Part shown: piece after piece, positions 9,031 through 17,700 of the stretch | Layout of the letters: the number at the start of each line of letters is the position of its first letter | Numbering within the stretch: the first letter of the stretch is position 1 | IMG/VR virus record: IMGVR_UViG_3300005664_000115 | Coordinates: 1 to 21,841 of that record | DNA from: a virus | DNA: 21,841 bases | Strand: one strand, 5' to 3' | Notes under the pieces: generated by a model | Seen by the model: the letters and a program-made list of their open reading frames with translations, nothing else | What the model was told of the DNA's origin: nothing | Databases searched by the model: none | Made by a program: the position numbers and the translations under genes

Positions 9031-12000
9031 ATGGCAGCAACTCCTCAAGTCAAGTTACGAGATGGTTCAGGGTACAACTCGAATCTTGTGTTCACTACGA
9101 ACCAAGAGTCGATTGTGCTTGAGGGTACCGTGGGTGTAAACACGGCAGACATCCAGGTGTCGATCAATGGAGCCAACTTCGTTTCTGACCCCACGCTTGT
9201 CAAGTTCAACCTACCTGCGTTTACAGTTCCAAACCTGGACAACTACCCGAATGGGTTGGCACTGGTCTCCGGGCTCAACACTGTCCGTGTGCGTACTATC
9301 GACATTGTAGGTGGGGTTAGTGGCCCAGCAAACGTAGAGATTACCAAGCTACGTCAAATTGACGTACCACAGGTAGAGATCCCCACTGGGATTCAAGTGC
9401 GACGTAGGCGTAATGCGGTAGACATCCTAGCTGCAATCCCCAAAACCGCTAACTCCCCGTTTGGAGGCCCTACTCCTAACTACTTCAGAGGGTTCCATTT
9501 CTACGCTTCCTTGAACCCTAGCGGAACTTCGGGGTACTATCGTATCAACGATAAGCTCGTGACCGTAGCCTCTAGCGTGTATGAGGAGACGGCCACTACG
9601 TTTGGTACGGACTCTACGGTATGGCAAGCTGAGACGCTACAGAACTTAAGGGTGAAGGTAACTGAGGAGAATGAATATGGTGACACTCTAGCGACAAGGC
9701 TAGATCGCATCTACTCGGTAGCTCAGTATACAAGAAATCTGAGGTTCGCCTCTACGTTAGAAGAGGTAGAGCTAACTGAGTTCATCAGTTTCCGACACCT
9801 ACGCGAGGGTGGAGTAGGTATTGTCAATGAAGACCAATTCTCTGGGGTCTCCTCAAGTGAGCCACTCTACTATGTCGTATCAGCTGTGTACTTCGATCCC
9901 CAAACGGGAGAGGAGTTCGAGAGCCCCTACTCTCAAGAGGTGCTAGGGAACCCTCTTGTCATTGATACCGCAATCCGAGACCTGCCGGGGCGGAACCAGT
10001 TCAATGTCGTTACAGACTTCATCCGAGCTATCCAGCGAGTAAATGCAGAGATCAGTCTTATTCCAGGCTCTACAACGAGAGACGTGTCGATTGACCCGTT
10101 TAGCTCGGAAGCCGAACGTCTGTACTTCCTACTGGACTTCGTACATAGGGCTCAGAGCTTCCTTACGTTGCTTCAGATCGACGATGCCAACAACGATGGG
10201 GTGTCCGACCTAGTAGAGGCAAGTGCGTACAAGACAGCCCTACAAGCGGCCTTAGGGTTCACGTCTACCGGAGCCGTACAAGGGCTCATTGACTCTGCGT
10301 TCGACAAGCTAGCTGGGAATGTCAGTAAGCCTCGACTGCCTGGTCGTCCATCGGTAGGTCAGGCAGTCTTCTATACAACGTCTAAGCCAACTGTAGACCT
10401 TGTGGTCCCTTCGGGAACCATTGTCACCAGTGAGGCAGACTCTACTACAGGGTCCCCGTCCGCTCGATTTAGAGTCGGTGGGACCTATACGCTCCTAGCA
10501 TCCCAGGCGGACGCTTACTACAACTTCGACGAAAAGCGATACGAAATCGTTGTAGATCTTGTAGCTGAGCAGATCGGTGGTGCTGGGAATAAGACGGCTA
10601 ACCAGATAAAGAATGCTCAGGGAGTAAGCGGTCTATCTGTCACAAATACGGAAGCTACTGTCTTTGGGCGGGATCGCGAGTCCAATGCGGAGTTGGCCGA
10701 AAGGGCGCTCCTTGGATTTACCTCTGTAGATACTGGCACAGAAGGTGGCTATAGTGCGAACTCCGCAGCTCAGATTGGAGTGATTAAGGCGAAGGTCGTG
10801 AAGAGCGGGGACGCTCTCATGATGAGGGATTACGACCCTGTACGCAAGAAGCACATTGGTGGAAAGGTAGATATCTGGGTCCAAGGCCTTCGTGAAAGGC
10901 AAGTCACTGAGAAGTTTGCGTTTAGCTTCGAGGTTGCTCGGGACATTCAATGCCAAGTTATCGACTTGGGTACCCTTACGATTCGAGTACAGGATAGTCG
11001 GGTCACTGCAAGCACCCCCATAACCGAGCTACTCAATAACCAGAGCCAAGGATTGGGAGTTCGTAACGTTACCCAAGGCCTGGACTATCTTCTTACTGGG
11101 GCGGTCATTGTAGACTACCAGACCTTCAGGTTGAATCCTGCACTTGCAGGGCAACCTGTTACGGCATTCGATGATGTGATTACAGCAGACTACCGTTTCA
11201 GGTCCATCAATCAATTCAGGTTTAGCTTCCAACCCGTCCGTAGGATTGTGTCGGTTACTGGAGAGGTGTCCGGTACGCTAAACTCTACCTTGGGGTACAG
11301 CCTATTCAAGACTGACGACCCTCTACTAGAGGGAGAGAGCACGATAGCGAACGACCACTTGGTCATAAACCAGGTAGCTGGAATTCCTACTGGGGGTACC
11401 ATCACTGTGAATGCCGAGAGCCATGTTCTGATTGGATTCACAGAGGAACCCCTCGTATCCATTGGCATAAATACGAAAACCCTTCGTGTTTTCAATCAGT
11501 CTCGAACCGTTGAGTACGCAGGACCTGAGACCACAAGTCCAGACTTTGAAATCATCAATGGTACAGCGACCACTCCTGTACGGATCGTAAGGACCTCTAG
11601 CTCGACTATCGTCAACGGGTCGACGGTCTCTGTGGACTACGCACACGATGAGAACTTTACGGTAACCTACGTAATCAACGACTTGCTACAGCAGCTACAG
11701 AGAACTCTAGACTATAAGCGCCATGTAGCCGCAGACCCAATAGTAAAGCAGTCTATCCAGAACTCACTTGATGGCGAAACCACTGTCCAAATGTTGAAGG
11801 GGTCTACCAAGGACAAGGTAGACCCACTACTTCGGTCAAACGTAAGTATGGAGTTGAACCGTAGACTGATTGGGCAGGGGATCGCACAGTCTGACTTCAT
11901 CAATACCGTGGACTCGACTCCTGGGGTCGACTTTCAGGTCATTCCGTTGGCAAAGATGGCCTACTCAGATGGGTCTAGGAAACTACGGGAGGCTCTTGCA

Positions 12001-12486
12001 AGTAACTCTAAGCTCCTACCCACGTTGGATGCTGGTGGTAATAGGGCCTACATCCTTACAGGAGCTTTGAAGTTCCCAACGACGGATGGCGGAGGATTGG
12101 CAACGGAGCATCGAGGGGTCTTCCAGGACGATGAGGCTATGGTACTCGCTTCGTCTCTGAGTCTTGTCGCAAGTGGCCCCAACCAAGCGTTCATTATCGG
12201 GTCTGCGGGTGCTCTCATCGAGGGGTACACTGACACTGCAACGTTGGTTGCGGCTGGGTTTACAACCACTGAGACCCAACAAGTCGAGTTCCTACGCAGA
12301 ACTGCAAACCATGTGGTCGTTGCCCTATCTGGGTCTACTCTACTGGAAGACCCGTCGAAGCACACTTACACGGCTAGTTACGTAATTCGAGGGGACTCAG
12401 GGTCGAAGGACATCACCTCCTCCGGAGTTGAGTTCATAGACCTAGGCAACCTAACGGTCACCTACCGTTTGGCTGGAGATGCCTAA
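9031..12486 (+). CDS. Baseplate J/gp47-like protein with extra domains, 1151 aa
   Basis: J-type proteins join the baseplate wedge to the periphery. The N-terminal ~105 residues look like an Ig-like beta sandwich, and about 118-300 resemble a fibronectin-type domain. An EF-hand-like loop occupies residues 385-396 (DANNDGVSDLVE). The J core begins near 430: GQAVFYTT, then VPSGTIVTS, AGNKTANQIKNAQGVSG, the ESNAELAERALLGF helix, and EGGYSANSAAQIGVIKAKVV. About 640-870 is an additional beta-rich segment. After it come helices typical of the J C-terminal part (INDLLQQLQRTLDYKRH; LLRSNVSMELNRRLIG; PGVDFQVI). About 990-1151 is another beta-rich extension. Phage J proteins are usually about 300-500 residues, so this one is greatly enlarged. 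ATG 9031 has only a weak AGG eight bases upstream. The stop overlaps the next start (TAATG). Confidence 0.75.
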   Translation: MAATPQVKLRDGSGYNSNLVFTTNQESIVLEGTVGVNTADIQVSINGANFVSDPTLVKFNLPAFTVPNLDNYPNGLALVSGLNTVRVRTIDIVGGVSGPANVEITKLRQIDVPQVEIPTGIQVRRRRNAVDILAAIPKTANSPFGGPTPNYFRGFHFYASLNPSGTSGYYRINDKLVTVASSVYEETATTFGTDSTVWQAETLQNLRVKVTEENEYGDTLATRLDRIYSVAQYTRNLRFASTLEEVELTEFISFRHLREGGVGIVNEDQFSGVSSSEPLYYVVSAVYFDPQTGEEFESPYSQEVLGNPLVIDTAIRDLPGRNQFNVVTDFIRAIQRVNAEISLIPGSTTRDVSIDPFSSEAERLYFLLDFVHRAQSFLTLLQIDDANNDGVSDLVEASAYKTALQAALGFTSTGAVQGLIDSAFDKLAGNVSKPRLPGRPSVGQAVFYTTSKPTVDLVVPSGTIVTSEADSTTGSPSARFRVGGTYTLLASQADAYYNFDEKRYEIVVDLVAEQIGGAGNKTANQIKNAQGVSGLSVTNTEATVFGRDRESNAELAERALLGFTSVDTGTEGGYSANSAAQIGVIKAKVVKSGDALMMRDYDPVRKKHIGGKVDIWVQGLRERQVTEKFAFSFEVARDIQCQVIDLGTLTIRVQDSRVTASTPITELLNNQSQGLGVRNVTQGLDYLLTGAVIVDYQTFRLNPALAGQPVTAFDDVITADYRFRSINQFRFSFQPVRRIVSVTGEVSGTLNSTLGYSLFKTDDPLLEGESTIANDHLVINQVAGIPTGGTITVNAESHVLIGFTEEPLVSIGINTKTLRVFNQSRTVEYAGPETTSPDFEIINGTATTPVRIVRTSSSTIVNGSTVSVDYAHDENFTVTYVINDLLQQLQRTLDYKRHVAADPIVKQSIQNSLDGETTVQMLKGSTKDKVDPLLRSNVSMELNRRLIGQGIAQSDFINTVDSTPGVDFQVIPLAKMAYSDGSRKLREALASNSKLLPTLDAGGNRAYILTGALKFPTTDGGGLATEHRGVFQDDEAMVLASSLSLVASGPNQAFIIGSAGALIEGYTDTATLVAAGFTTTETQQVEFLRRTANHVVVALSGSTLLEDPSKHTYTASYVIRGDSGSKDITSSGVEFIDLGNLTVTYRLAGDA

Positions 12487-13301
12487 TGGCTAGATTCGAC
12501 CAAGACCCTTCTCGGGTAAATCACACCTTAGTCCAACGCGGTAAGGAGTACAACTTTCGACTTGCGCAGAGAGCGCAAGCTATCTTCACAAACTTGCTTA
12601 ACTTACTTCCGTCTAACTACATCAGTACCGTACAGGGTCCAAACTACACGAATGAGGTGAAGGCTGTTGCCGTGGAGCTGGCAAGGCTAGAGTTGGCCCT
12701 AGAGGACGTTGAGACGGACTCGAACTACAAGACTACGAGATCCGACTTCATCTATAGTCTCGTAGGGTACCTAGTGTTCTTGAACGGTAGAGTCCCAACG
12801 TCTACGTTTGATGACGTAGAGTTCAAAAACTTCCTCCTGAACACGATTCGCATATACTTTCAAGGGTCTATCCCTGCGAGTATGCGAGATGCGGTCAACC
12901 TGTTTATTTCGAGTGGGGTGACCTTCACTGAGAACTTCCTCCTCGTTAGGGCGTCGGCCCCAGGCCTAGACATTAGTGATCAGTTCGGCTTCCAGTTCGA
13001 CATTGACGCGATAGGGAACGTGTTTCCTCCTGACATCTTCAACATTGACGCAAATCTCAGGCCACTGTTGGACACGATTCGACCTGCACATACTCTGTTT
13101 AGGATTCGGTACGTGTTTCGAGATTCTTACACCCCAAACCCTGACAAAGGTGGTAAGATCCTCGATACGTCTCGTGTGAGGTTAGCGAACTACTACTACG
13201 AGGACTTTCGGAACTATACCGATGGCTTGAAGGACCAAGATAGGCTTGGAGTCAAGGTAAATGTTGCGGTTGTAGACGAGAGCCACTCCGACGACTTTTA
13301 G
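12486..13301 (+). CDS. gpI-like baseplate/tail protein, 271 aa
   Basis: In P2-like and Mu-like tails the gene after J encodes gpI or an equivalent, a wedge-periphery protein that anchors tail fibres. The features fit: an N-terminal helical part with LLPSNY followed by a long helix (VKAVAVELARLELALEDVE), a middle part rich in aromatic residues, and a C-terminal RPAHTLFRIRYVF strand resembling the PAHT motif of such proteins. The length of 271 residues is somewhat above the usual ~200. The C-terminal tail is charged. The ATG overlaps the TAA of the J-like gene by one base, with TGGAG at 12474-12478 as Shine-Dalgarno. The call rests mainly on gene order and partial motifs; the fold was not tested. 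Confidence 0.6.
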   Translation: MARFDQDPSRVNHTLVQRGKEYNFRLAQRAQAIFTNLLNLLPSNYISTVQGPNYTNEVKAVAVELARLELALEDVETDSNYKTTRSDFIYSLVGYLVFLNGRVPTSTFDDVEFKNFLLNTIRIYFQGSIPASMRDAVNLFISSGVTFTENFLLVRASAPGLDISDQFGFQFDIDAIGNVFPPDIFNIDANLRPLLDTIRPAHTLFRIRYVFRDSYTPNPDKGGKILDTSRVRLANYYYEDFRNYTDGLKDQDRLGVKVNVAVVDESHSDDF

Positions 13302-13315
13302 CCTCTCTTGGAGGC
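13301..13315 (+). terminator. Hairpin at the end of the gpI-like gene, possible weak terminator or mRNA boundary
   Basis: GCCTC (13301-13305) pairs with GAGGC (13311-13315) around a TCTTG loop; the first G is the last base of the TAG stop. Four T residues follow at 13322-13325, six bases after the stem, too far for a classical intrinsic terminator. It sits in one of only two gaps of 50 bp or more in the window, just before the strongest ribosome binding site. It may instead protect an mRNA 5' or 3' end. Confidence 0.3.
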
Positions 13316-13340
13316 AGAACCTTTTAATCTCTATTTCCGG

Positions 13341-13348
13341 TAGGAGGA
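13341..13348 (+). promoter_or_regulatory. Strong ribosome binding site for the 177-aa protein
   Basis: TAGGAGGA ends three bases before the ATG at 13352; AGGAGG lies at 13342-13347 with four bases of spacing. It is the only full consensus Shine-Dalgarno I see in the window, which suggests that this small protein is made in more copies than its neighbours. I could not support a promoter in the preceding 40 bases. Confidence 0.75.
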
Positions 13349-13351
13349 ATC

Positions 13352-13885
13352 ATGAACATCCAAGAGTGCGTACAGGGACCTAGAGCTAAGGCTGTTATTA
13401 TTCACGAGAGACCCTACGACTACGATGAGAAGCGTGGAATCTGGATGCGTCGAGTAATTGACGAGCAGGAATCCTCCAACATCGTTACGAATGCTGGTCG
13501 TGTGCGAATCCACACCTACCTCTACGGGGCTGGAGGTCAGCGAGTAGGGATCGGGGCTGGGCTCAACTACATTGCCCTATCTAACAATGCGACCGCTCCT
13601 GCTCAGTCAGATACAGTCCTGACAGGGGAGATCACGAATACCGTGCCTACGGCTGGCCTTCAGCGAGCACTAGGTACCGTGACCCTTCCTACGGGAGCAG
13701 GCACTCAGACTATCATTCAGAAGGTCTTTACCTTCACGGGCACCCCAGGTCCTCAAGGAGTCCAGAAGACGGCTCTGTTTGATGATGCCTCTGCTGGTAC
13801 CATGGCCCATGAGATCCAGTTTGCCCCTCGCACTTTGTTCACAAACGACACACTTACCGTGACCATGAGCATAACCTTAGCTTGA
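13352..13885 (+). CDS. Small tail-fibre/virion protein, 177 aa
   Basis: The middle and C-terminal parts follow a pattern I know from small phage tail-fibre or tail-associated proteins. A VTNAGRVRIHTYLYG segment is followed by GLNYIALSNNATAP, a TVLTGEI motif, repeated beta strands, KTALFDDASAGTMAHEI, and a closing LTVTMSITL strand. This suggests a compact beta sandwich, probably a multi-copy structural or receptor-side protein. The first ~40 residues are charged and aromatic (ERPYDYDEKRGIW) and may anchor it to the baseplate. It has the best ribosome binding site in the window and sits after a 50-bp gap, so it may be expressed separately from the baseplate genes. The homing endonuclease begins only three bases after its stop. 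The exact role is inferred. Confidence 0.65.
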   Translation: MNIQECVQGPRAKAVIIHERPYDYDEKRGIWMRRVIDEQESSNIVTNAGRVRIHTYLYGAGGQRVGIGAGLNYIALSNNATAPAQSDTVLTGEITNTVPTAGLQRALGTVTLPTGAGTQTIIQKVFTFTGTPGPQGVQKTALFDDASAGTMAHEIQFAPRTLFTNDTLTVTMSITLA

Positions 13886-13888
13886 CTC

Positions 13889-14770
13889 ATGGGTATTTAC
13901 GGTAGCATCTATGGTTTATATGACCCAAGTACCGGAGAACTCAGGTATATTGGGCAGACAACAATCCCTCTGAGGCGTCGTTTGGCTGCGCATATGACCC
14001 CTAGCTCCCTCTCTCATCCTGAGTACAGGGCCTACTGGATTTCGTCAATTCTTCGCCAGGGTCTACGTCCAATCATTAAGGAGATCGCTACAGCCTCTTC
14101 GAGGGAGGAGCTTGATCGCCTTGAGGTTGAACACATCGCCTTGGCTAGGTTGGGTCAGGTTCGTCTTGTGAATATTGAGCCAGGTGGAAACTCCCTTTCT
14201 CCTGAGCATTATACTCGTCTTGCTGAAATGAAAAGAGGCATCCCACGCACCCCAGAGGTACGAGCCAAAATCTCAGCAGCTAAGAAGGGCAAACCATCCT
14301 CCAAGCGTGGCCCAATGAGCGAGGAGCAGAAGGTCAAAGTCTCCGCTTCAAGGAAGGGCAAGCTCCTTGGAGCCACTCATCATCAGTACCGGGGCGACAT
14401 CTCAACAGACTTCATCCTCCAGAGAATCGCTGAGGGTCGGACGAAGGTTCAGGTGGCTGAGGAGCTTGATGTTTCCAGTACGCTCATTCACCGTAGGTTG
14501 AACCAGGCGGGGCTTACGGGAGAGAGTCGACCCAAGGGTAAGCGAGAAGCCTGGAACAAGGGCAAGGCCCACTCAGCAGAGCATGTTGCTAACTTTGCCG
14601 CATCTAGGAAGGGTAAGGCGACCGGGACAGACCACCACTTTTACCGACATGACATCCTGGACGAAGACCTTCGTCAAAAGGTTCAGGAGGGTCTCACCCC
14701 CTCTCAGATTGCAAAGTACTACGGGATAGCTCGAATTACTGTTGCTAGAAGACTTAGGAAAGTAGCTTAA
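13889..14770 (+). CDS. Free-standing GIY-YIG homing endonuclease, 293 aa
   Basis: This is a selfish DNA endonuclease. The N-terminal nuclease shows a variant GIY-YIG core: S6-I7-Y8, then R-Y20-I21-G22-Q-T, with Arg29-31 as candidate catalytic arginine. H35 follows, then Glu79/81 in LEVEHI as the metal-binding acidic residue, and VNIEPGGN near 94-101. NUMOD3-like DNA-binding motifs follow: about 105-117, 121-136 and 143-158 (SEEQKVKVSASRKGK), and about 229-245. Helix-turn-helix-like segments lie at about 171-210 (VQVAEELDVSSTLIHRRL) and 253-291 (SQIAKYYGIARITVARRL). The ATG has no convincing Shine-Dalgarno and lies three bases after the previous stop, so translation is probably coupled. The stop is one base before the fibre gene's ATG. 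CTA is nearly absent among its leucine codons, in contrast to the flanking large genes, which suggests a separate origin. All active-site residues appear intact. Confidence 0.92.
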   Translation: MGIYGSIYGLYDPSTGELRYIGQTTIPLRRRLAAHMTPSSLSHPEYRAYWISSILRQGLRPIIKEIATASSREELDRLEVEHIALARLGQVRLVNIEPGGNSLSPEHYTRLAEMKRGIPRTPEVRAKISAAKKGKPSSKRGPMSEEQKVKVSASRKGKLLGATHHQYRGDISTDFILQRIAEGRTKVQVAEELDVSSTLIHRRLNQAGLTGESRPKGKREAWNKGKAHSAEHVANFAASRKGKATGTDHHFYRHDILDEDLRQKVQEGLTPSQIAKYYGIARITVARRLRKVA

Positions 14771-14771
14771 C

Positions 14772-17700
14772 ATGGCGTACCCTCACACCCTTGCTTGGTC
14801 CGGGTACTGGAGTACGAACTATGCAGGTTCGCCTTGGGTTGGGGAGGCGACTGCTGGGGCTAGCTCTGGTCGTGACTTAACGGAAGCTACAAATCCACCA
14901 GCTACAGGAACCGCACGCTACGGGCATACCCCAGCTGACTTTGACGGGGTAAACGACACTCTATCTTCGGTAAACCTTGTAGAAGACTTCATGACGGACT
15001 GGGTTACCGTCCATGCAGTCGTAAAGGTGAATAGTGCTGTAGCTCCAAGTGCATTCCTTTACGACGATCCGTGCATCATAAATGTGTATGCCAGTGCAGC
15101 TATATGCATTTCAGTAACTACTTCTGGAGTCGCCTTTCAGGTTTACACTTCGACAGGATCGGTACAGACGGGTTACGTGCCTTTGTCTCTTGGGGTCGTG
15201 CACTGTGTGCAAGCACGTTCAGACGGCACGAATTGCTCTATACGTGTAGATGGGGGTGCTTGGACAAGTGTAGCGAATGTGGACCCTATTGTTACTGCCC
15301 CAGGAGTTCCACTACTTGTAGGAAAGGACTACTACGCCTCAAATTTCCTTGACGCGGACATCTACACGTTAGGTGTTGCCCCATCTGCATTTTCGGATGG
15401 TACACTTGATTCCTTGTATGCTTACGACAGGGATCGCTACATATTCCTTCCGCTTGATGCAACTCTAGCTGGAGATGCTTCTCTGACTGCAAGCCTTGAT
15501 CTTCTTGGAGGGGCTATCGCAGTAGATGCCACCATATCCGGAGATGGGTCGGTCACTTCAAGTCTTAGTCTGTTAGGAGCCCTAGACTCAGGCCTAACTG
15601 GGGATGCCTCGGTCACCTCAAGTCTTGACCTATTAGGCGCACTCACTACAGCCCTAGCCGGAGATGGGTCGGTTACCTCAAGTCTTGACTTACTAGGAGC
15701 CCTAGATACAGCTCTAACTGGGGATGCAGCAGTAACTGCAAGTCTTGATGTTCTTGGGTCTGGTATGGATGCCACCCTAGCTGGGGATGCGTCTGTCACC
15801 TCAAGTCTTAGTCTGCTAGGAGCCCTAGGTGCAACCTTAGCTGGGGATGCTTCTGTAGCTGCAAGTCTTGACGTCAACTTGGTTGCAGCTCTAGCTGGAG
15901 ATGCCTCTGTAGCATCTAGTTTGAGTTTACTGGGAGCCCTAAGCTCCACTGTAAGTGGGGACGCCTCAGTATCTTCAGCTCTAAGCGTGGTAAGTCCTCT
16001 AGCGTCAGCTCTTGCTGGGGGCGCCACTGTTACCGCAAGCTTAGTTACCTCAGGTGTTGCAGTTCCAGTAGACGCGACGTTGGCTGGGGGGGCTACGGTT
16101 GCGGCGAGTCTCGTACTTCAGGGGAGCTTGTCTGCTACGTTAGCGGGAGGGACTACAATTGGCCTCCTGTCCCTAACAACGATATCGAGTGACTTCGACG
16201 AGTATCTCACGATCGTTGAAGATGCTAGTTTCTTGACTCGAAGTAGCGTTGCAGTAGAGGACACGTTAACGCTATTTGAGGCTATCCGTACAGGACTATC
16301 CTTGTTCGAGAGCCAAAGTAACACTACGATTCAAGTTGTATTTCCAGAGGAGCTAAGACTCAACGGAGTTTCGGATGTCACCAACTACTCAGTAGATAGC
16401 TACGGTGGTGGGTTCCCTATCAACATCCTATCCGTTGCTCCAATCGTTCAGACGAAAAAATCTGGCGTACAAGGTCAGGTTGTGGAGTCCGCTCCTGGTG
16501 TACTGTACTCCAGGGTATTTGATCTCTACTCTGACACAGCTATTCCCTCGGATATCGGGGGCTACTTAGTGCTAGGATCAGAGTCATTCCAGATTACTGC
16601 TGTAGCAGGATCTCAAGTTACTGTAGACCGACCTATTCCAATTTACGGGCTAAATGGTAATTACGTCCCAGGGTCTGGGTTCACCTCTGGAACGGGTCAG
16701 CTTGTTTGGAGCATCACTACAGGCGTCCTGGGGGCCACGCTAACGGTCACTGAGGGTACCGATGGAGCAAGCTACCTAGGTAGAGTGACGCACCTGCAAA
16801 GAGCCGTTAGCGGTCAAATATACTCCAGTCCCAGCTCGTTCTCGTTTCAAGCTATCGGCCTGAAGCCAAGAGTTTCTAGCGTGCAGTTGTCCACTGAGGG
16901 TACGCTACTCATTACCTTCAATGAGGACATGCGAATCGACGCAGCCCTTCTGGATGTTGCGGAGTACTCAATTACGGGCCCTACGAGAGTGCAGATTGAG
17001 TCTGTCTCAATGATAAGCTCACGAAGTATAGCTCTTTTGACTTCAGGGTTTGGAGCTGGGAGCTACAATCTAACGGTCAACGCAACAGGGACTCCTAAGG
17101 ACCTAGCTGGTAACCCTATTGACCCTATCTTCAACTTGGCGGCATTCAGCGGATCTGTCCCAGTTACCAGTAAGTCCATTTTCACGGATAAGGGTCCGAT
17201 CGTAAGGCCAGCACTCACCCTTCAAAGTGGGGTGAACGGGACTATTCAGACCTTTACGACAACGACATTTGGAGCCTCAAAGGTCTTCACCTCGAACGAG
17301 GTAGTTCTTCCCGGAGGTGTATTCACTTCCAGTCATGTCGGATTGCAGCTTGAGTTAGGTAATTCCACGGTCAATGGTGGTACCTACAAGGTACTTGGGG
17401 TGGTAGCTGCAAATCGCTTGAAGCTTCAGGCCAACCTTAGACTACCAGACGCCAATAATGGCAGCCTAAGTTGGAAGCTCGTAAACCCTAGAACGGGGGA
17501 GATAGCAGATGACCCTTCGGACGTGAGTGTGCGGGTGAATGGGGTAGCCGTAACTCCTCTTGCGGTAGTTGGACTATTGGGGCAAGTCGTACTACCTAGT
17601 GTCCCCTCCTCTACGGATACCGTTAACGTAGACTACAGTTGGATCAGCGAGCCTACCGTAGAGTTCAGGCGATTGAACTCCAAAGAGTTTCGTCTCAATG

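Noticed and set aside
11211-12365. Several - strand open frames of about 90-106 codons and + strand out-of-frame ones inside the J-like gene
   Set aside because: All overlap the J-like coding sequence, have low-complexity or unlikely protein sequence, and lack start signals.
13316-13340. Possible promoter in the gap before the 177-aa gene (TTTAAT-like -10)
   Set aside because: No -35 element is found at suitable spacing, and no phage-specific late promoter motif can be defined from one site.
13886-14771. Group I intron hosting the endonuclease
   Set aside because: The flanking genes are complete with their own start and stop, and only four non-coding bases flank the endonuclease, leaving no room for an intron.
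15437-16027. 196-codon open frame on the - strand across the repeat tract
   Set aside because: It is the antisense shadow of the 60-nt repeat: a codon pattern without stops in one copy stays open in all copies. There is no Shine-Dalgarno, and it lies inside a convincing sense gene.
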